NCBI RefSeq assembly: GCF_010233585.1
Contig: NZ_CP045997.1
Span: 6,277,001 to 6,341,000 of the forward strand
Direction: 5' to 3'
Length of the DNA stretch: 64,000 nucleotides
Origin: Spirosoma endbachense
GTDB lineage: Bacteria; Bacteroidota; Bacteroidia; Cytophagales; Spirosomataceae
Shown here: in pieces, positions 33,063-42,256 of the stretch
How positions within the stretch are numbered: the first letter of the stretch is position 1
Layout: each line of letters begins with the position of its first letter
Program-made: the position numbers and the translations under genes
The notes under the pieces: generated by a model
Database searches by the model: none
The model's input: the letters and a program-made list of their open reading frames with translations, nothing else
Told to the model about the DNA's origin: nothing

Positions 33063-36000
33063 ATGCAAAACCGAACCGGAATACTCATTCTGACGGGCGT
33101 AATTGCAGCTATCTGCGTTTACTTCCTGTCATTTACGTTTGTCTCGCGGGGCATCAAAGACGATGCTGAGGCTTACGCAACTAACAAGCAAGGTCAGGTC
33201 GACCGTTCTAAAAAGCAGCACTATCTTGATTCGCTCTGGAAAGAACCGGTCTATCTGGGTAGCACACTTCAGGAAGTTACCGAGCGGGAGCTTGGCCTTG
33301 GCCTTGACCTTCAGGGTGGTATGCACGTTGTGCTGGAAGTATCGCCTGCCGATATTCTACGCGGGCTGTCGGGAAACAATCGCGATCCGAAGTTCAATGA
33401 AGCGCTGAAACTAGCGGCTGAAGATAAGAAGACAAGTAATACAAGCTTCGTAGACTTGTTTGCTGACAACTTCAAGAAGCTTGCTCCGGAAACCAAACTG
33501 GCGAGTGTTTTTGCGACGAGCGCAAACCGGAGCAAAATCAACTTCCAGTCGTCGGATTCGGAAGTGCGGAAATTACTGAATGATGAAGTGAATGGCGCTT
33601 TCGGGCGGGCATTCCAGATCATCCAGGCGCGGGTCGATAAGTTTGGGGTAGCCAACCCAAACATTCAACGGTTACCCGGTTCGGGCCGGATTCAGATCGA
33701 ACTACCGGGCGTTGATAACCCAGAGCGGATTCGTCGCCTGTTGACGGGTGCTGCCAAGCTCGAATTCACTGAAGTTTACCGCCTGAACGAACTGGCTCCC
33801 GCTATTGAAGGAATGGGCGCGTATCTGTTACGCGAAGAGGCCGCCCGTAAAGCAGCCATAAAAACAACCGCCACAACACCGGCTGCAGGAACAGCTGCCA
33901 AAGGAAATAGCCTCGAATCGCAATTGGCTCAGGGATCAAAGAAAGACTCGACGGCTAAAAGTGATACTGCAGCTGCGGCTGCTCAGGGTACCGCTCTTAC
34001 CCAGTTGTTCCTGCCCGTTGGCCAGGATCAGCTAGGTGTTTACCTGAAAGATACAGCTCGTGCCAATGCCGTTCTGAATGCTCCTGAAGTACGCAGTTTG
34101 TTCCCTGCCGACGCTATCTTCGCCTGGGATCGTAAGACCTTCAAAGCAACGGATGGCAAAGAAATTCTGCCTCTCTACTTCCTGAAAAAACCAGGAGGCC
34201 GCGCTCCGCTTGAAGGTGATGTTATTACTGATGCTGCTAACGATTACGATGATCGTGGCCGTCCGGAAGTGACGATGAACATGAACGCTGAGGGTGGTCG
34301 CAAATGGAAAAACCTGACTGCCGCCAACGTTGGTCGGCCGGTAGCTATTCTGCTCGATAACCTGGTTTATACGGCGCCAAACGTGCAGAACGAGATCCCA
34401 AATGGTCGTTCGAGCATTTCCGGCAACTTCACCGTAGAAGAGACCAAAGACATGGCCAACGTGCTGAAAGCTGGTAAACTCCCTGCGCCAACCACAATCG
34501 TAGAAGAAAATGTTGTGGGAGCGACGCTGGGTTCAGAAGCCGTAAGTGCCGGTGTGCTTTCGTCGATTGTCGGTATTCTGCTGGTACTGGGTTTTGTTGT
34601 GTTCTATTACAACCGGGCCGGATTTATTGCTGATATAGCCCTGATCATTAACCTGTTCTTCCTGATGGGCGTAATGGCATCACTGGGTGCGGTATTAACC
34701 ATGCCGGGTATTGCGGGTATCGTACTGTCGATTGGTATGGCCGTAGATGCGAACGTACTTATTTTCGAACGTATCAAAGAAGAACTGGCGCTGGGTAAGG
34801 GTTTCAAACAGGCTGTTACGGATGGATTCCAGAATGCAATGTCGTCTATTATTGATTCGAACGTGACGACATTCCTGACCGGTATTGTCCTGTTCATTTT
34901 CGGTACAGGCCTAATCCTGGGTTTTGCGACAACGCTTCTTATCGGTATTCTGACCTCATTATTCGCGGCTATTTTCATCACCCGTATCATTCTGGAATAT
35001 TACATACGGAATGGACAAACGCTGACGTTTACGTCGTCGTGGGCAAAGAACCTGTTCAAAGATTCTAACTTCGATTTCGTTTCCCGTCGGAAACTGTACT
35101 ACACGGTTTCATCGGCTATCATTGCGGCAGGTATCATCTCCGTTATTTTCAAAGGATTCGGACTGGGTGTCGATTTCAAAGGTGGCCGGTCGTACGTCGT
35201 TCGCTTTGAGAAATCGGTAAGTACCGACGAAGTTCGTAACTCACTCGAAGGTATATTAGGCTCATCGCCCGAAGTTAAAACCTATGGTGGTACGGGTATT
35301 GGTGCCAATCAGGTAAAAGTAACGACACCGTATCTGGTTGATGATAATTCGCAGGGAGCCGACAAACGGGCTGAAGCCGCTATCTACAAAGGATTAAGTA
35401 GCCTGACCGGTAATCCGGCTCGTATCGAAAGCTCACAGAAAGTCGGGCCAACCATTGCGTACGATATTCTGACATCGGCCTTATGGTCTATCTTATTGGC
35501 CGTAGCGGTCGTCTTTATTTATATCCTGATCCGATTTAAGCGACTGGCGTTTGGCTATGGTGCTGTTGTTGCCATGTTCCACGATGTGCTTATCATTCTG
35601 GCTATCTTCTCGATCTTCAACGGCCTATTGCCTTTCTCGCTCGATGTCGACCAGGCATTTGTGGGTGCGTTGCTGACGATTATGGGGTACTCCATGAACG
35701 ATACCGTTGTTGTATTCGACCGGGTTCGTGAATACCTCAGTGAAAACCGGGGCAAAAAAGAAAGCATTCCGACCATTATCAACAACGCGCTGAACAGCAC
35801 ATTGAGTCGCACGGCCGTAACTGGTTTCTCAACGATTCTGGTATTGCTGGTACTCTTCATCTTTGGCGGAGAAACCATTCGTGGTTTTTCGTTCGCCATG
35901 CTGATTGGTGTCATTGTCGGTACCTACTCATCGCTGTTTGTAGCAACCCCGATTGTGGTTGATGCGCTGAGCCGTGATCAGGAGAAAGATAACGGAACAC

Positions 36001-36143
36001 CGACCGCCACGATTGAAAAGAAAACCGGATTCGACGCCATTCCATCTGACTTTACGAGTGTAGCACCTGCCACGCCCGAAGAGTTTACGGCGAAAAAAGA
36101 GAAGAAGGTAAAAACACCCCTGATTCGTCCATCGCAATCATAA
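33063..36143 (+). CDS. secDF: Protein translocase subunit SecDF (fusion)
   Basis: 1026 residues. The SecD half (about 1-650) has an N-terminal membrane helix, the P1 region LGLGLDLQGGMHVVLEVSPA, RVDKFGVANPNIQRLPGSGR, IQIELPGVDNPERIRRLL, a low-complexity alanine/lysine insert near residues 270-315, and the membrane domain GFIADIALIINLFFLMGVMA with SIGMAVDANVLIFERIKEEL. The SecF half continues GVDFKGGRSYVVRFEK, MGYSMNDTVVVFDRVREYLS and TGFSTILVLLVLFIFGGETI. It uses proton flow to complete protein export through SecYEG. Fused SecDF is usual in Bacteroidota. Confidence 0.97.
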   Translation: MQNRTGILILTGVIAAICVYFLSFTFVSRGIKDDAEAYATNKQGQVDRSKKQHYLDSLWKEPVYLGSTLQEVTERELGLGLDLQGGMHVVLEVSPADILRGLSGNNRDPKFNEALKLAAEDKKTSNTSFVDLFADNFKKLAPETKLASVFATSANRSKINFQSSDSEVRKLLNDEVNGAFGRAFQIIQARVDKFGVANPNIQRLPGSGRIQIELPGVDNPERIRRLLTGAAKLEFTEVYRLNELAPAIEGMGAYLLREEAARKAAIKTTATTPAAGTAAKGNSLESQLAQGSKKDSTAKSDTAAAAAQGTALTQLFLPVGQDQLGVYLKDTARANAVLNAPEVRSLFPADAIFAWDRKTFKATDGKEILPLYFLKKPGGRAPLEGDVITDAANDYDDRGRPEVTMNMNAEGGRKWKNLTAANVGRPVAILLDNLVYTAPNVQNEIPNGRSSISGNFTVEETKDMANVLKAGKLPAPTTIVEENVVGATLGSEAVSAGVLSSIVGILLVLGFVVFYYNRAGFIADIALIINLFFLMGVMASLGAVLTMPGIAGIVLSIGMAVDANVLIFERIKEELALGKGFKQAVTDGFQNAMSSIIDSNVTTFLTGIVLFIFGTGLILGFATTLLIGILTSLFAAIFITRIILEYYIRNGQTLTFTSSWAKNLFKDSNFDFVSRRKLYYTVSSAIIAAGIISVIFKGFGLGVDFKGGRSYVVRFEKSVSTDEVRNSLEGILGSSPEVKTYGGTGIGANQVKVTTPYLVDDNSQGADKRAEAAIYKGLSSLTGNPARIESSQKVGPTIAYDILTSALWSILLAVAVVFIYILIRFKRLAFGYGAVVAMFHDVLIILAIFSIFNGLLPFSLDVDQAFVGALLTIMGYSMNDTVVVFDRVREYLSENRGKKESIPTIINNALNSTLSRTAVTGFSTILVLLVLFIFGGETIRGFSFAMLIGVIVGTYSSLFVATPIVVDALSRDQEKDNGTPTATIEKKTGFDAIPSDFTSVAPATPEEFTAKKEKKVKTPLIRPSQS

Positions 36144-36154
36144 GGTAGAGCGTG

Positions 36155-36221
36155 AAGCGTAAAAGAGTGGAAGAGCGGAACAATCCAATAGATTTTTTCA
36201 CTCTTCCACTCTTTTACGCTT
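36155..36221. terminator. Long perfect palindrome after secDF
   Basis: 21-base perfect arms (36155-36175 and 36201-36221) with a 25-base loop, 12 bases after the secDF stop. It can act as a terminator on both strands; the T-rich run before TTTTTTGTATC follows. A promoter-like GTATCTTTCC (about 36238-36247) for the next gene lies right behind it. Confidence 0.75.
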
Positions 36222-36308
36222 TCACTCTTTATTTTTTGTATCTTTCCAGACGTTTTAACCCAAGAATATTTCTCTAAAAGACACAATCACCAAACTCTCT
36301 TTTCCTGC

Positions 36309-37808
36309 ATGGAAACCAAACTAAAACCAGTAGATACCAGTGTTTGGCGTAAGAAGCCCCTTGCGGCTTACGAAGCTGATATGAAAAAAAGTGAACTCAA
36401 ACGTGTGTTAACCCGCTGGGGGCTAACATCGCTTGGGATCGGAGCCGTTATTGGAGGTGGAATTTTTGTGCTCACTGGTATTGCTGCTCACGACTGGGCT
36501 GGTCCTGCTCTGGCGCTCTCGTTCGTATTGGCCGGAGTAGCCTGTACATTTGCAGCTCTTTGCTATGCAGAGTTTGCTTCAATTCTTCCGGTAGAAGGCT
36601 CTGCTTATGCCTATTCATATGGCACAGTGGGCGAGATTTTTGCCTGGCTTATTGGCTGGAACCTTATTCTGGAATATATGATGGGTGCCACGACAGTTGC
36701 CGTAAGCTGGTCCGGCTACTTTGAAAAGTTACTCCATTTGTTTGGCATAAATCCTCCTATCTATTTAATGAATGACCCGATTACGGCACAGGAAAAAGCC
36801 GAAAAACTGCGGGCTGCGGGTGAAATTATCCCCGATTTTTCATTCGCCGTAAACTTGCCTGCTTTCCTGATCGTACTTGTTGTGACCTATATTTTGGTAC
36901 GGGGTATCAAAGAAGCTGCCAGCACAAACAACATCATCGTAATCGTAAAGGTGGTGGTCGTTATTTTCGTCATTATCGTAGGGGCATTTTATATCGATAC
37001 CACCAACTGGACACCATTTATTCCGCAACCAGTTATCGATAATTCAGGGCAGCAGCACTATGGCTTCAATGGCATTGTCACAGCGGCCAGTATTGTCTTC
37101 TTCGCTTATATCGGGTTCGATGCCGTGTCGACTCAGGCGGGAGAGGCCATCAATCCGAAAAAAGACGTACCCTTCGCTATTCTTGCTTCGCTGATCATTT
37201 GCACAATACTGTACATTCTCGTTTCGCTTGTACTGACAGGCATGGTGCCCTTCAAAGATCTTGACCTGAAAGCTCCCGTAGCTCAGGCATTCGCAGATAA
37301 GGGTTTAACATGGGCCGTTTATATCATCACAATTGCAGCCCTGGGCGGCCTTACTTCGGTAATGTTGGTGATGATGCTGGGACAAACCCGTATTTTCCTG
37401 GGCATGGCTAAAGATGGCCTGTTACCTAAAAACATGTTTGCCTCTATTCACCCAACCTTCAAAACGCCCTGGAAAAGCACAATCCTGGTCGGTCTGATCG
37501 TTGCAACGGTTGCTTCGCTGACACCAATCGATAAAGTCTCTGAGCTTTGTAGCTCCGGTACGCTGCTGGCTTTCGCTATGATTTGCGGAGCGGTCTGGCT
37601 GCTTCGGGTGCGTGAACCAAATCTGGAACGGCCCTATCGGACACCAGCTTTGCCTGTCATTGCCACGTTAGGTATCTGTGCCAATCTGTATCTGATGTAC
37701 AATCTCCGGACAGATACCAAAATATCATTTGTCATCTGGTGTACATTAGGCCTGATCGTTTATTTCACCTATAGCCGTCGGAATAGCCATCTGAATCAGC
37801 GGGACTAA
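36309..37808 (+). CDS. APC-family amino-acid permease
   Basis: 499 residues with about 12 membrane helices. Family marks: SLGIGAVIGGGIFVLTGIAA (helix 1 with the unwound GAVIGGGIF substrate site), PALALSFVLAGVACTFAALC, AEFASILPVEGSAYAYSYGT, YIGFDAVSTQAGEAINPKKD, LGQTRIFLGMAKDGLLP. It resembles the cationic amino-acid transporter/YfnA subgroup, which brings amino acids in by proton symport at the inner membrane; the precise substrate is not evident. It is a single-gene unit with a strong terminator. Confidence 0.92.
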   Translation: METKLKPVDTSVWRKKPLAAYEADMKKSELKRVLTRWGLTSLGIGAVIGGGIFVLTGIAAHDWAGPALALSFVLAGVACTFAALCYAEFASILPVEGSAYAYSYGTVGEIFAWLIGWNLILEYMMGATTVAVSWSGYFEKLLHLFGINPPIYLMNDPITAQEKAEKLRAAGEIIPDFSFAVNLPAFLIVLVVTYILVRGIKEAASTNNIIVIVKVVVVIFVIIVGAFYIDTTNWTPFIPQPVIDNSGQQHYGFNGIVTAASIVFFAYIGFDAVSTQAGEAINPKKDVPFAILASLIICTILYILVSLVLTGMVPFKDLDLKAPVAQAFADKGLTWAVYIITIAALGGLTSVMLVMMLGQTRIFLGMAKDGLLPKNMFASIHPTFKTPWKSTILVGLIVATVASLTPIDKVSELCSSGTLLAFAMICGAVWLLRVREPNLERPYRTPALPVIATLGICANLYLMYNLRTDTKISFVIWCTLGLIVYFTYSRRNSHLNQRD

Positions 37809-37835
37809 TTTCTTCGCGGTAAAACTCATTGACTG

Positions 37836-37871
37836 AAAAAGTCCCTTGGTAACGTACCGAGGGACTTTTTT
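37836..37871 (+). terminator. Rho-independent terminator after the permease gene
   Basis: AAAAAGTCCCT then GGTA, a short loop and TACC then GAGGGACTTTTTT. It is an 11-base-pair stem (one G-T) with A and T tails, 27 bases after the stop. Confidence 0.85.
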
Positions 37872-37907
37872 CAATAGTCTATAGACTAAACATCTCATCA
37901 GGACGCG

Positions 37908-37915
37908 TACCTTTG
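37908..37915 (+). promoter_or_regulatory. -7 box (TACCTTTG) of the TauE/MBL operon
   Basis: TACCTTTG matches TAnnTTTG. With the usual spacing the transcript would start right at or one to two bases before the ATG at 37923, so the tauE message would be nearly leaderless. Confidence 0.55.
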
Positions 37916-37922
37916 CCCTGAA

Positions 37923-38726
37923 ATGAGTGGACAGGAGTTTATTGGATACGCATCTGCCTTGCTGGTTGGACTGGTTATCGGACTGGCAGGCGGTGGAGGT
38001 TCTATTCTGACAGTACCAATCTTTGTATACGTATTCGGCATTCCAACGGTGCTGGCAACTACTTATTCGCTATTCGTAGTTGGAGCAACATCGCTGGTTG
38101 GATCACTTAATCACATTTGGCAAAAAAAGGTCGATTTGCGTGTAACGGCCACATTTGCTCTGCCGTCGTTTGTCTCAATCTATCTAAGTCGTCGCTTTTT
38201 AGTCCCTGCCCTGCCCGATCCGCTATTTCAGTTCAATACCTTTGTATTGCCTAAAAGTGATGCCATTTTATACTTTTTCGCAACGGTAATGATTCTGGCA
38301 GCCCGTGCTATGATCCAAAGCGCCCGGCCCGAACAGGGTGAAGCAGCCGACGGGAATCCGCGCTATGGGGCGCTGGCCCTCGATGGATTAGCTGTCGGTT
38401 TACTAACCGGAACGATCGGTGCTGGGGGCGGTTTTCTGATTGTCCCGATGCTGGTCCTGATGGCAGGCTTACCTATTCATCGGGCAGTGGCAACCTCAGT
38501 GCTGATTATTGCTGTTAATTCATTTGTCGGGTTTATGGGTGATATTCATCATACCGACCTGGACTGGAATTTTCTACTACCATTTACGGGTTTATCCATC
38601 GTCGGGATTTTCGTCGGAATGTACTTAGCCCGTTTTGTTGCGCCCGACCGACTCAAAAAAGGTTTTGGTTGGTTCGTACTGTTGGTAGCCTGCTATATGA
38701 TTCTGAAAGAATTATCTACACTCTGA
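37923..38726 (+). CDS. TauE/SafE-family sulfite or sulfur-compound exporter
   Basis: 267 residues with about eight membrane segments in two repeats. Both halves start with the glycine-rich motif: LLVGLVIGLAGGGGSILTVP and LAVGLLTGTIGAGGGFLIVP, followed by TYSLFVVGATSLVGSLNH and ATSVLIIAVNSFVGFMGD. The family transports sulfur-containing anions across the inner membrane. The persulfide dioxygenase-like gene follows after 31 bases on the same strand, so the pair likely handles sulfide/persulfide and exports sulfite. Confidence 0.9.
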   Translation: MSGQEFIGYASALLVGLVIGLAGGGGSILTVPIFVYVFGIPTVLATTYSLFVVGATSLVGSLNHIWQKKVDLRVTATFALPSFVSIYLSRRFLVPALPDPLFQFNTFVLPKSDAILYFFATVMILAARAMIQSARPEQGEAADGNPRYGALALDGLAVGLLTGTIGAGGGFLIVPMLVLMAGLPIHRAVATSVLIIAVNSFVGFMGDIHHTDLDWNFLLPFTGLSIVGIFVGMYLARFVAPDRLKKGFGWFVLLVACYMILKELSTL

Positions 38727-38757
38727 CTAGCCTCTAAGCCTGGATAAAATTGTGGCC

Positions 38758-40158
38758 ATGATTATTGAACAACTCTATACGGGCTGCCTGGCCCAGGGAG
38801 CCTATTATATCGAGAGCAATGGCGAAGCAGCCATTATTGACCCGCTTCGTGAAACCTCTCCTTACATTCGAAAAGCAGAAAAAGCGGGTGCGAAAATAAC
38901 GTACGTTTTCGAAACCCACTTTCATGCTGATTTTGTGTCGGGTCATCTTGATCTGGCAAAAAAAACGGGGGCTACCATTGTGTATGGCCCTAATGCCAAT
39001 ACGAGCTATAACGCTTATCATGCCAGGGATGGTGAAACATTTACGCTCGGTAACGTGCGTATCAAGGCACTTCACACCCCCGGCCATACGCCAGAATCGA
39101 CAACCTATCTGCTTATCGATGAAGGAGGGAAAGACCATGCCATCTTCACGGGTGATACGTTATTCATTGGCGATGTGGGTCGGCCAGACCTCGCTATCAA
39201 AGGTGATTTAAGCGAACGAGACCTTGCAGGCATGCTTTACGACAGCCTGCAGACCAAGATCATACCTCTTGCCGACGATGTTATTGTTTATCCAGCTCAT
39301 GGAGCCGGGTCGGCCTGCGGCAAGAATATGAGTAAGGAAACTACGGACTCCCTCGGCAACCAAAAACGATTCAATTACGCGCTTCGGGCTAAATCCAGAG
39401 ATGAATTTATTGAACAGGTTCTCGATGGCCTGACAACGGCTCCGGCTTATTTTGCGGAGAATGCCCGGCTTAACAAAGAAGGTTACGAAAGCCTCGATCG
39501 AGTCCTCAAGCGTGGCAGTCATGCGCTTTCTGCCGATGCCTTTGAGGCAGCAGTCAATGAAACGGGAGCTTTGGTTCTTGATGTTCGCGACGCGGTTGAC
39601 TTTGCGAAAGGCTTTATTCCCAATGCCATTAATATTGGTTTAAATGGGCAATTCGCCCCCTGGGTTGGCGCATTAATTCCGGATCTGATACAACCAATTG
39701 CGCTCGTAACACCCGCAGGCCTGGAGCAGGAAACAATTCTCCGACTGGCTCGTGTAGGGTATGACCATTGCATTGGCTACCTCAACGGCGGATTTGATAC
39801 CTGGAAAAATTCAGGAAAAGAAGTTGATTCGATCAACTCTATCTCAGCTGAAGCGTTTGCGGCTGAATGGCAGGCCAATCAAACACGTGTTGTAGACGTT
39901 CGAAAGCCAGGTGAGTTTACCAGTGAACATGTCAAAGATGCAGAAAACCTCCCTCTTGATAACCTGAATGACTACCTGGCTGAACTTAGTCGTGACCAGC
40001 CAGTCTACATTCATTGCGCTGGTGGTTATCGATCGATGGTAGCCAATTCTATCCTGAAAGCCCGCGGCTTTGATAATGTAGTTAATGTAGAAGGTGGTCT
40101 GGCTGCGATTAAAAAGACAAATGTGCCGGTTGTCAGTGAGCAACATGTCGTGAAGTAA
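38758..40158 (+). CDS. Metallo-beta-lactamase-fold persulfide dioxygenase fused to two rhodanese domains
   Basis: 466 residues from ATG 38758. The N-terminal MBL domain has VFETHFHADFVSGHLDLAKK (HxHxDxxxGH-type), HTPGHTPESTTYLLIDEGGK, IFTGDTLFIGDVGRPDL and VIVYPAHGAGSACG. This is the ETHE1/Blh group, mononuclear iron persulfide dioxygenases. Rhodanese 1 (about residues 250-355) has no active-site cysteine (ALVTPAGLEQETILRLARVG). Rhodanese 2 (360-466) keeps it in YIHCAGGYRSMVANSILKAR. The gene follows TauE closely, so sulfite made by the dioxygenase could leave by TauE. Confidence 0.9.
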   Translation: MIIEQLYTGCLAQGAYYIESNGEAAIIDPLRETSPYIRKAEKAGAKITYVFETHFHADFVSGHLDLAKKTGATIVYGPNANTSYNAYHARDGETFTLGNVRIKALHTPGHTPESTTYLLIDEGGKDHAIFTGDTLFIGDVGRPDLAIKGDLSERDLAGMLYDSLQTKIIPLADDVIVYPAHGAGSACGKNMSKETTDSLGNQKRFNYALRAKSRDEFIEQVLDGLTTAPAYFAENARLNKEGYESLDRVLKRGSHALSADAFEAAVNETGALVLDVRDAVDFAKGFIPNAINIGLNGQFAPWVGALIPDLIQPIALVTPAGLEQETILRLARVGYDHCIGYLNGGFDTWKNSGKEVDSINSISAEAFAAEWQANQTRVVDVRKPGEFTSEHVKDAENLPLDNLNDYLAELSRDQPVYIHCAGGYRSMVANSILKARGFDNVVNVEGGLAAIKKTNVPVVSEQHVVK

Positions 40159-40168
40159 TATAAAGAAA

Positions 40169-40240
40169 GATTTTGCGAAAGCCCGTGCCACGGTTTGCTT
40201 TCTCTTCATTAGCAACCGTGGCACGGGCTTTCGCAAAATC
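40169..40240. repeat. 27-base-pair perfect palindrome with CCGTGGCACGG core (copy P1)
   Basis: Arms 40169-40195 and 40214-40240 are exact complements with an 18-base loop. The core GTGCCACGGTT/AACCGTGGCAC recurs at 58.6 and 62.5 kb. It lies ten bases after the rhodanese-fusion stop and ends in AAAATCC. It can act as a terminator, but the shared core suggests a repeat family. Confidence 0.8.
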
Positions 40241-40263
40241 CCTGATAAAGACACAATTCATCG

Positions 40264-40320
40264 AGTCCTTCTTTTCTGAAGCCGTGCCCATTGTCGACAC
40301 GGCTTCAGAAAAGAAGGACT
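40264..40320. terminator. 23-base-pair perfect palindrome
   Basis: Arms 40264-40286 and 40298-40320 are exact complements with an 11-base loop. The right arm reaches the last base of the minus-strand gene's stop codon (40320). It probably ends transcription from both sides. It contains GCCGTG/CACGGC but not the full P1 core. Confidence 0.75.
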
Positions 40321-40679
40321 TATTTTGTCGGGTTATCGTCGATTCCCAATCGTGGTAAGGCCGGATTTAACACGCGGGCTACTACTTTAATGCGAAACAC
40401 ACGTGTTCCTGCTACATCAAAGTCGCAGCTGTAAAACTCCCGCTGCTTAATGCCCCTATAAACAGCGGTATAATTAATCCGGGGTGGCCAATTCGTAAGT
40501 GCCAGTTCAGCGGTAATGGCATCAACCGCTTTACGTAAATTCGAAAAGAAGATAACTTTCGACTCTCGCTGTCGAAGTGCGTTCAATGAGCCAACATGCT
40601 GAATGGTAACTTCGTAGATAATTCGTCCTGTCGGACGAATTCTAGGCTCTTTTTCCGCTTTTCGCTCCATCTCCTTCAT
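40320..40679 (-). CDS. Conserved-looking hypothetical protein
   Basis: 119 residues, basic at the N-terminus (MKEMERKAEKEPRIRPTGRI), then IYEVTIQHVGSLNALRQRES, KVIFFSNLRKAVDAITAELA, NYTAVYRGIKQREFYSCDFD and VFRIKVVARVLNP. Alternating strand/helix character and an even composition suggest a real globular protein. No signal peptide or known domain was recognised. It stands alone and is limited downstream by the palindrome at 40264-40320. Confidence 0.55.
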   Translation of the reverse strand: MKEMERKAEKEPRIRPTGRIIYEVTIQHVGSLNALRQRESKVIFFSNLRKAVDAITAELALTNWPPRINYTAVYRGIKQREFYSCDFDVAGTRVFRIKVVARVLNPALPRLGIDDNPTK

Positions 40680-40811
40680 TAATACGAATATTTTGAAAAA
40701 CTATTTACCTATTTTTCATAGCTTAAACTAATTGCTATGCAAGGTCGTTACAACAACAACTACGCCAATACAGACGCTCGCCCAAAATATGGTCGGGCTT
40801 TTTTTATACGC

Positions 40812-40850
40812 ATAAAAAAGCATCGGTCGTTCTGGCCGATGCTTTTTTAT
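40812..40850. terminator. Bidirectional terminator
   Basis: A 15-base-pair perfect stem (ATAAAAAAGCATCGG with CCGATGCTTTTTTAT) and nine-base loop. On the minus strand it follows the pyruvate dehydrogenase E1 beta stop by about 25 bases. Confidence 0.88.
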
Positions 40851-40875
40851 GCCTCCCTGGTACCAGGGAGTTACT

Positions 40876-41856
40876 TTATTTTTTGTACATCACAGTGTCC
40901 ACCGCCTGCAACGTCCGTTTAACGTTCGGCAGAATCGCTTCGATCAGTGTTGGTGCGTATGGCAATGGTAAGTCCATACTATTGACCCGAACGACGGGTG
41001 CATCCAGATAATCGAATGCATTCCGCTGAATATTGTACGTCAACTCCGACGAAATAGCGGCTAGCGGCCATGCTTCTTCAACGATAACACAGCGGTTTGT
41101 TTTCTTCACCGAGTTAATAATCGTTGCATAATCGATTGGGCGCACTGAACGCAGATCAATTACTTCGGCAGAAATACCATTTTTTGCCAACTCTTCAGCC
41201 GCAGCCAACGCAACCTTCATAATTTTACCGAAGGATACAATCGTTACATCATTGCCCTCACGAACAATCTTAGCCTGCCCAATTGGAATCAGGTATTCTT
41301 CTTCCGGTACTTGCCCCTTATCGCCATACATAAGCTCCGATTCCATGAAAATGACCGGGTCATTATCACGAATGCAGGACTTGAGTAATCCTTTGGCATC
41401 ATAAGGATTTGACGGAACAACAACTTTCAGGCCCGATGTATTGGCAAACCAGTTCTCGAAGTTCTGTGAGTGCTGGCTCGACAGCATCCCGGCATTACCC
41501 GTGGGGCCCCGAAACACAATCGGGCAGGAATATTGCCCGCCCGACATTGACATTACTTTAGCTGCTGAATTAATGACCTGATCAATCGCCACCAGCGAGA
41601 AGTTAAAAGTCATAAATTCAATAATCGGCCGAAGTCCGTTGATAGCGGAACCAACGCCAATACCGGCGAAACCTAATTCGGCGATAGGCGTATCAATCAC
41701 CCGTTCCGGGCCAAATTCATCCAGCATTCCCTGACTGACTTTGTAGGCTCCGTTGTATTCGGCGACTTCTTCGCCCATCAGATAGACTTTCGGGTCCCGG
41801 CGCATTTCTTCCGTCATGGCCTCCCGCAGGGCTTCGCGGAACTGTATTTCTCTCAT
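40876..41856 (-). CDS. pdhB: Pyruvate dehydrogenase E1 component, beta subunit
   Basis: 326 residues, full length. Motifs: REALREAMTEEMRRDPKVYL, GEEVAEYNGAYKVSQGMLDE, RVIDTPIAELGFAGIGVGSA, GGQYSCPIVFRGPTG, SSQHSQNFENWFANTSGLKV (the QHSQ site), VVVPSNPYDAKGLLKSCIRD, DVTIVSFGKIMKVAL and the C-terminal VEEAWPLAAISSELTYN. With E1 alpha it decarboxylates pyruvate using thiamine diphosphate in the PDH complex. No alpha, E2 or E3 gene is adjacent, so the subunits are encoded apart, which is common in Bacteroidota. Confidence 0.95.
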   Translation of the reverse strand: MREIQFREALREAMTEEMRRDPKVYLMGEEVAEYNGAYKVSQGMLDEFGPERVIDTPIAELGFAGIGVGSAINGLRPIIEFMTFNFSLVAIDQVINSAAKVMSMSGGQYSCPIVFRGPTGNAGMLSSQHSQNFENWFANTSGLKVVVPSNPYDAKGLLKSCIRDNDPVIFMESELMYGDKGQVPEEEYLIPIGQAKIVREGNDVTIVSFGKIMKVALAAAEELAKNGISAEVIDLRSVRPIDYATIINSVKKTNRCVIVEEAWPLAAISSELTYNIQRNAFDYLDAPVVRVNSMDLPLPYAPTLIEAILPNVKRTLQAVDTVMYKK

Positions 41857-42256
41857 CCTGAATCGGTTGATTTCGTTTTATGTCACTTCGATTAATCGTA
41901 CGGCTAATCGATGACATTGGCTAAAAAACTGATCAAAATTAGGCAAAATGCCCTGATTCGTCAAATGATCGTTTACGGCTTCTTTCAATATTAATCAGAT
42001 ACCCTATTAAGCCCATGTTAAATGAGCTTGTGAGTGCAACCTGCTTCCAGTTTCCGGCATCATCGGATTAAATCAGCTGGTCACTCTATATGCACGCTTT
42101 TACTCCTGGCCTTTTTCATTTCAGTGTTAGTCGAGGAAAATCGGACGTTGGTCGAAATGTTAAATTTCCATAACGACATGTAACCTTCTTTTGTGACGAC
42201 TTAGCTTTGCCCCACTACTTCCACAACAAACCAGTGATCTTCCCTTTACCTTTGTT
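41857..42256. other. 400-base intergenic region between divergent genes
   Basis: No gene is supported. TAGCTTTG at about 42206-42213, roughly 45 bases before the TonB-receptor ATG, fits the TAnnTTTG -7 box and is the likely promoter of that gene; no strong -33 box is seen. Confidence 0.45.

Noticed and set aside
40173..40358. Frames on both strands near 40.2 kb giving similar peptides
   Set aside because: They are mirror readings of the two perfect palindromes.
40737..40922. Plus-strand 61-codon frame
   Set aside because: It runs through the strong terminator at 40812-40850 and the end of pdhB on the other strand; the peptide has no protein-like character.
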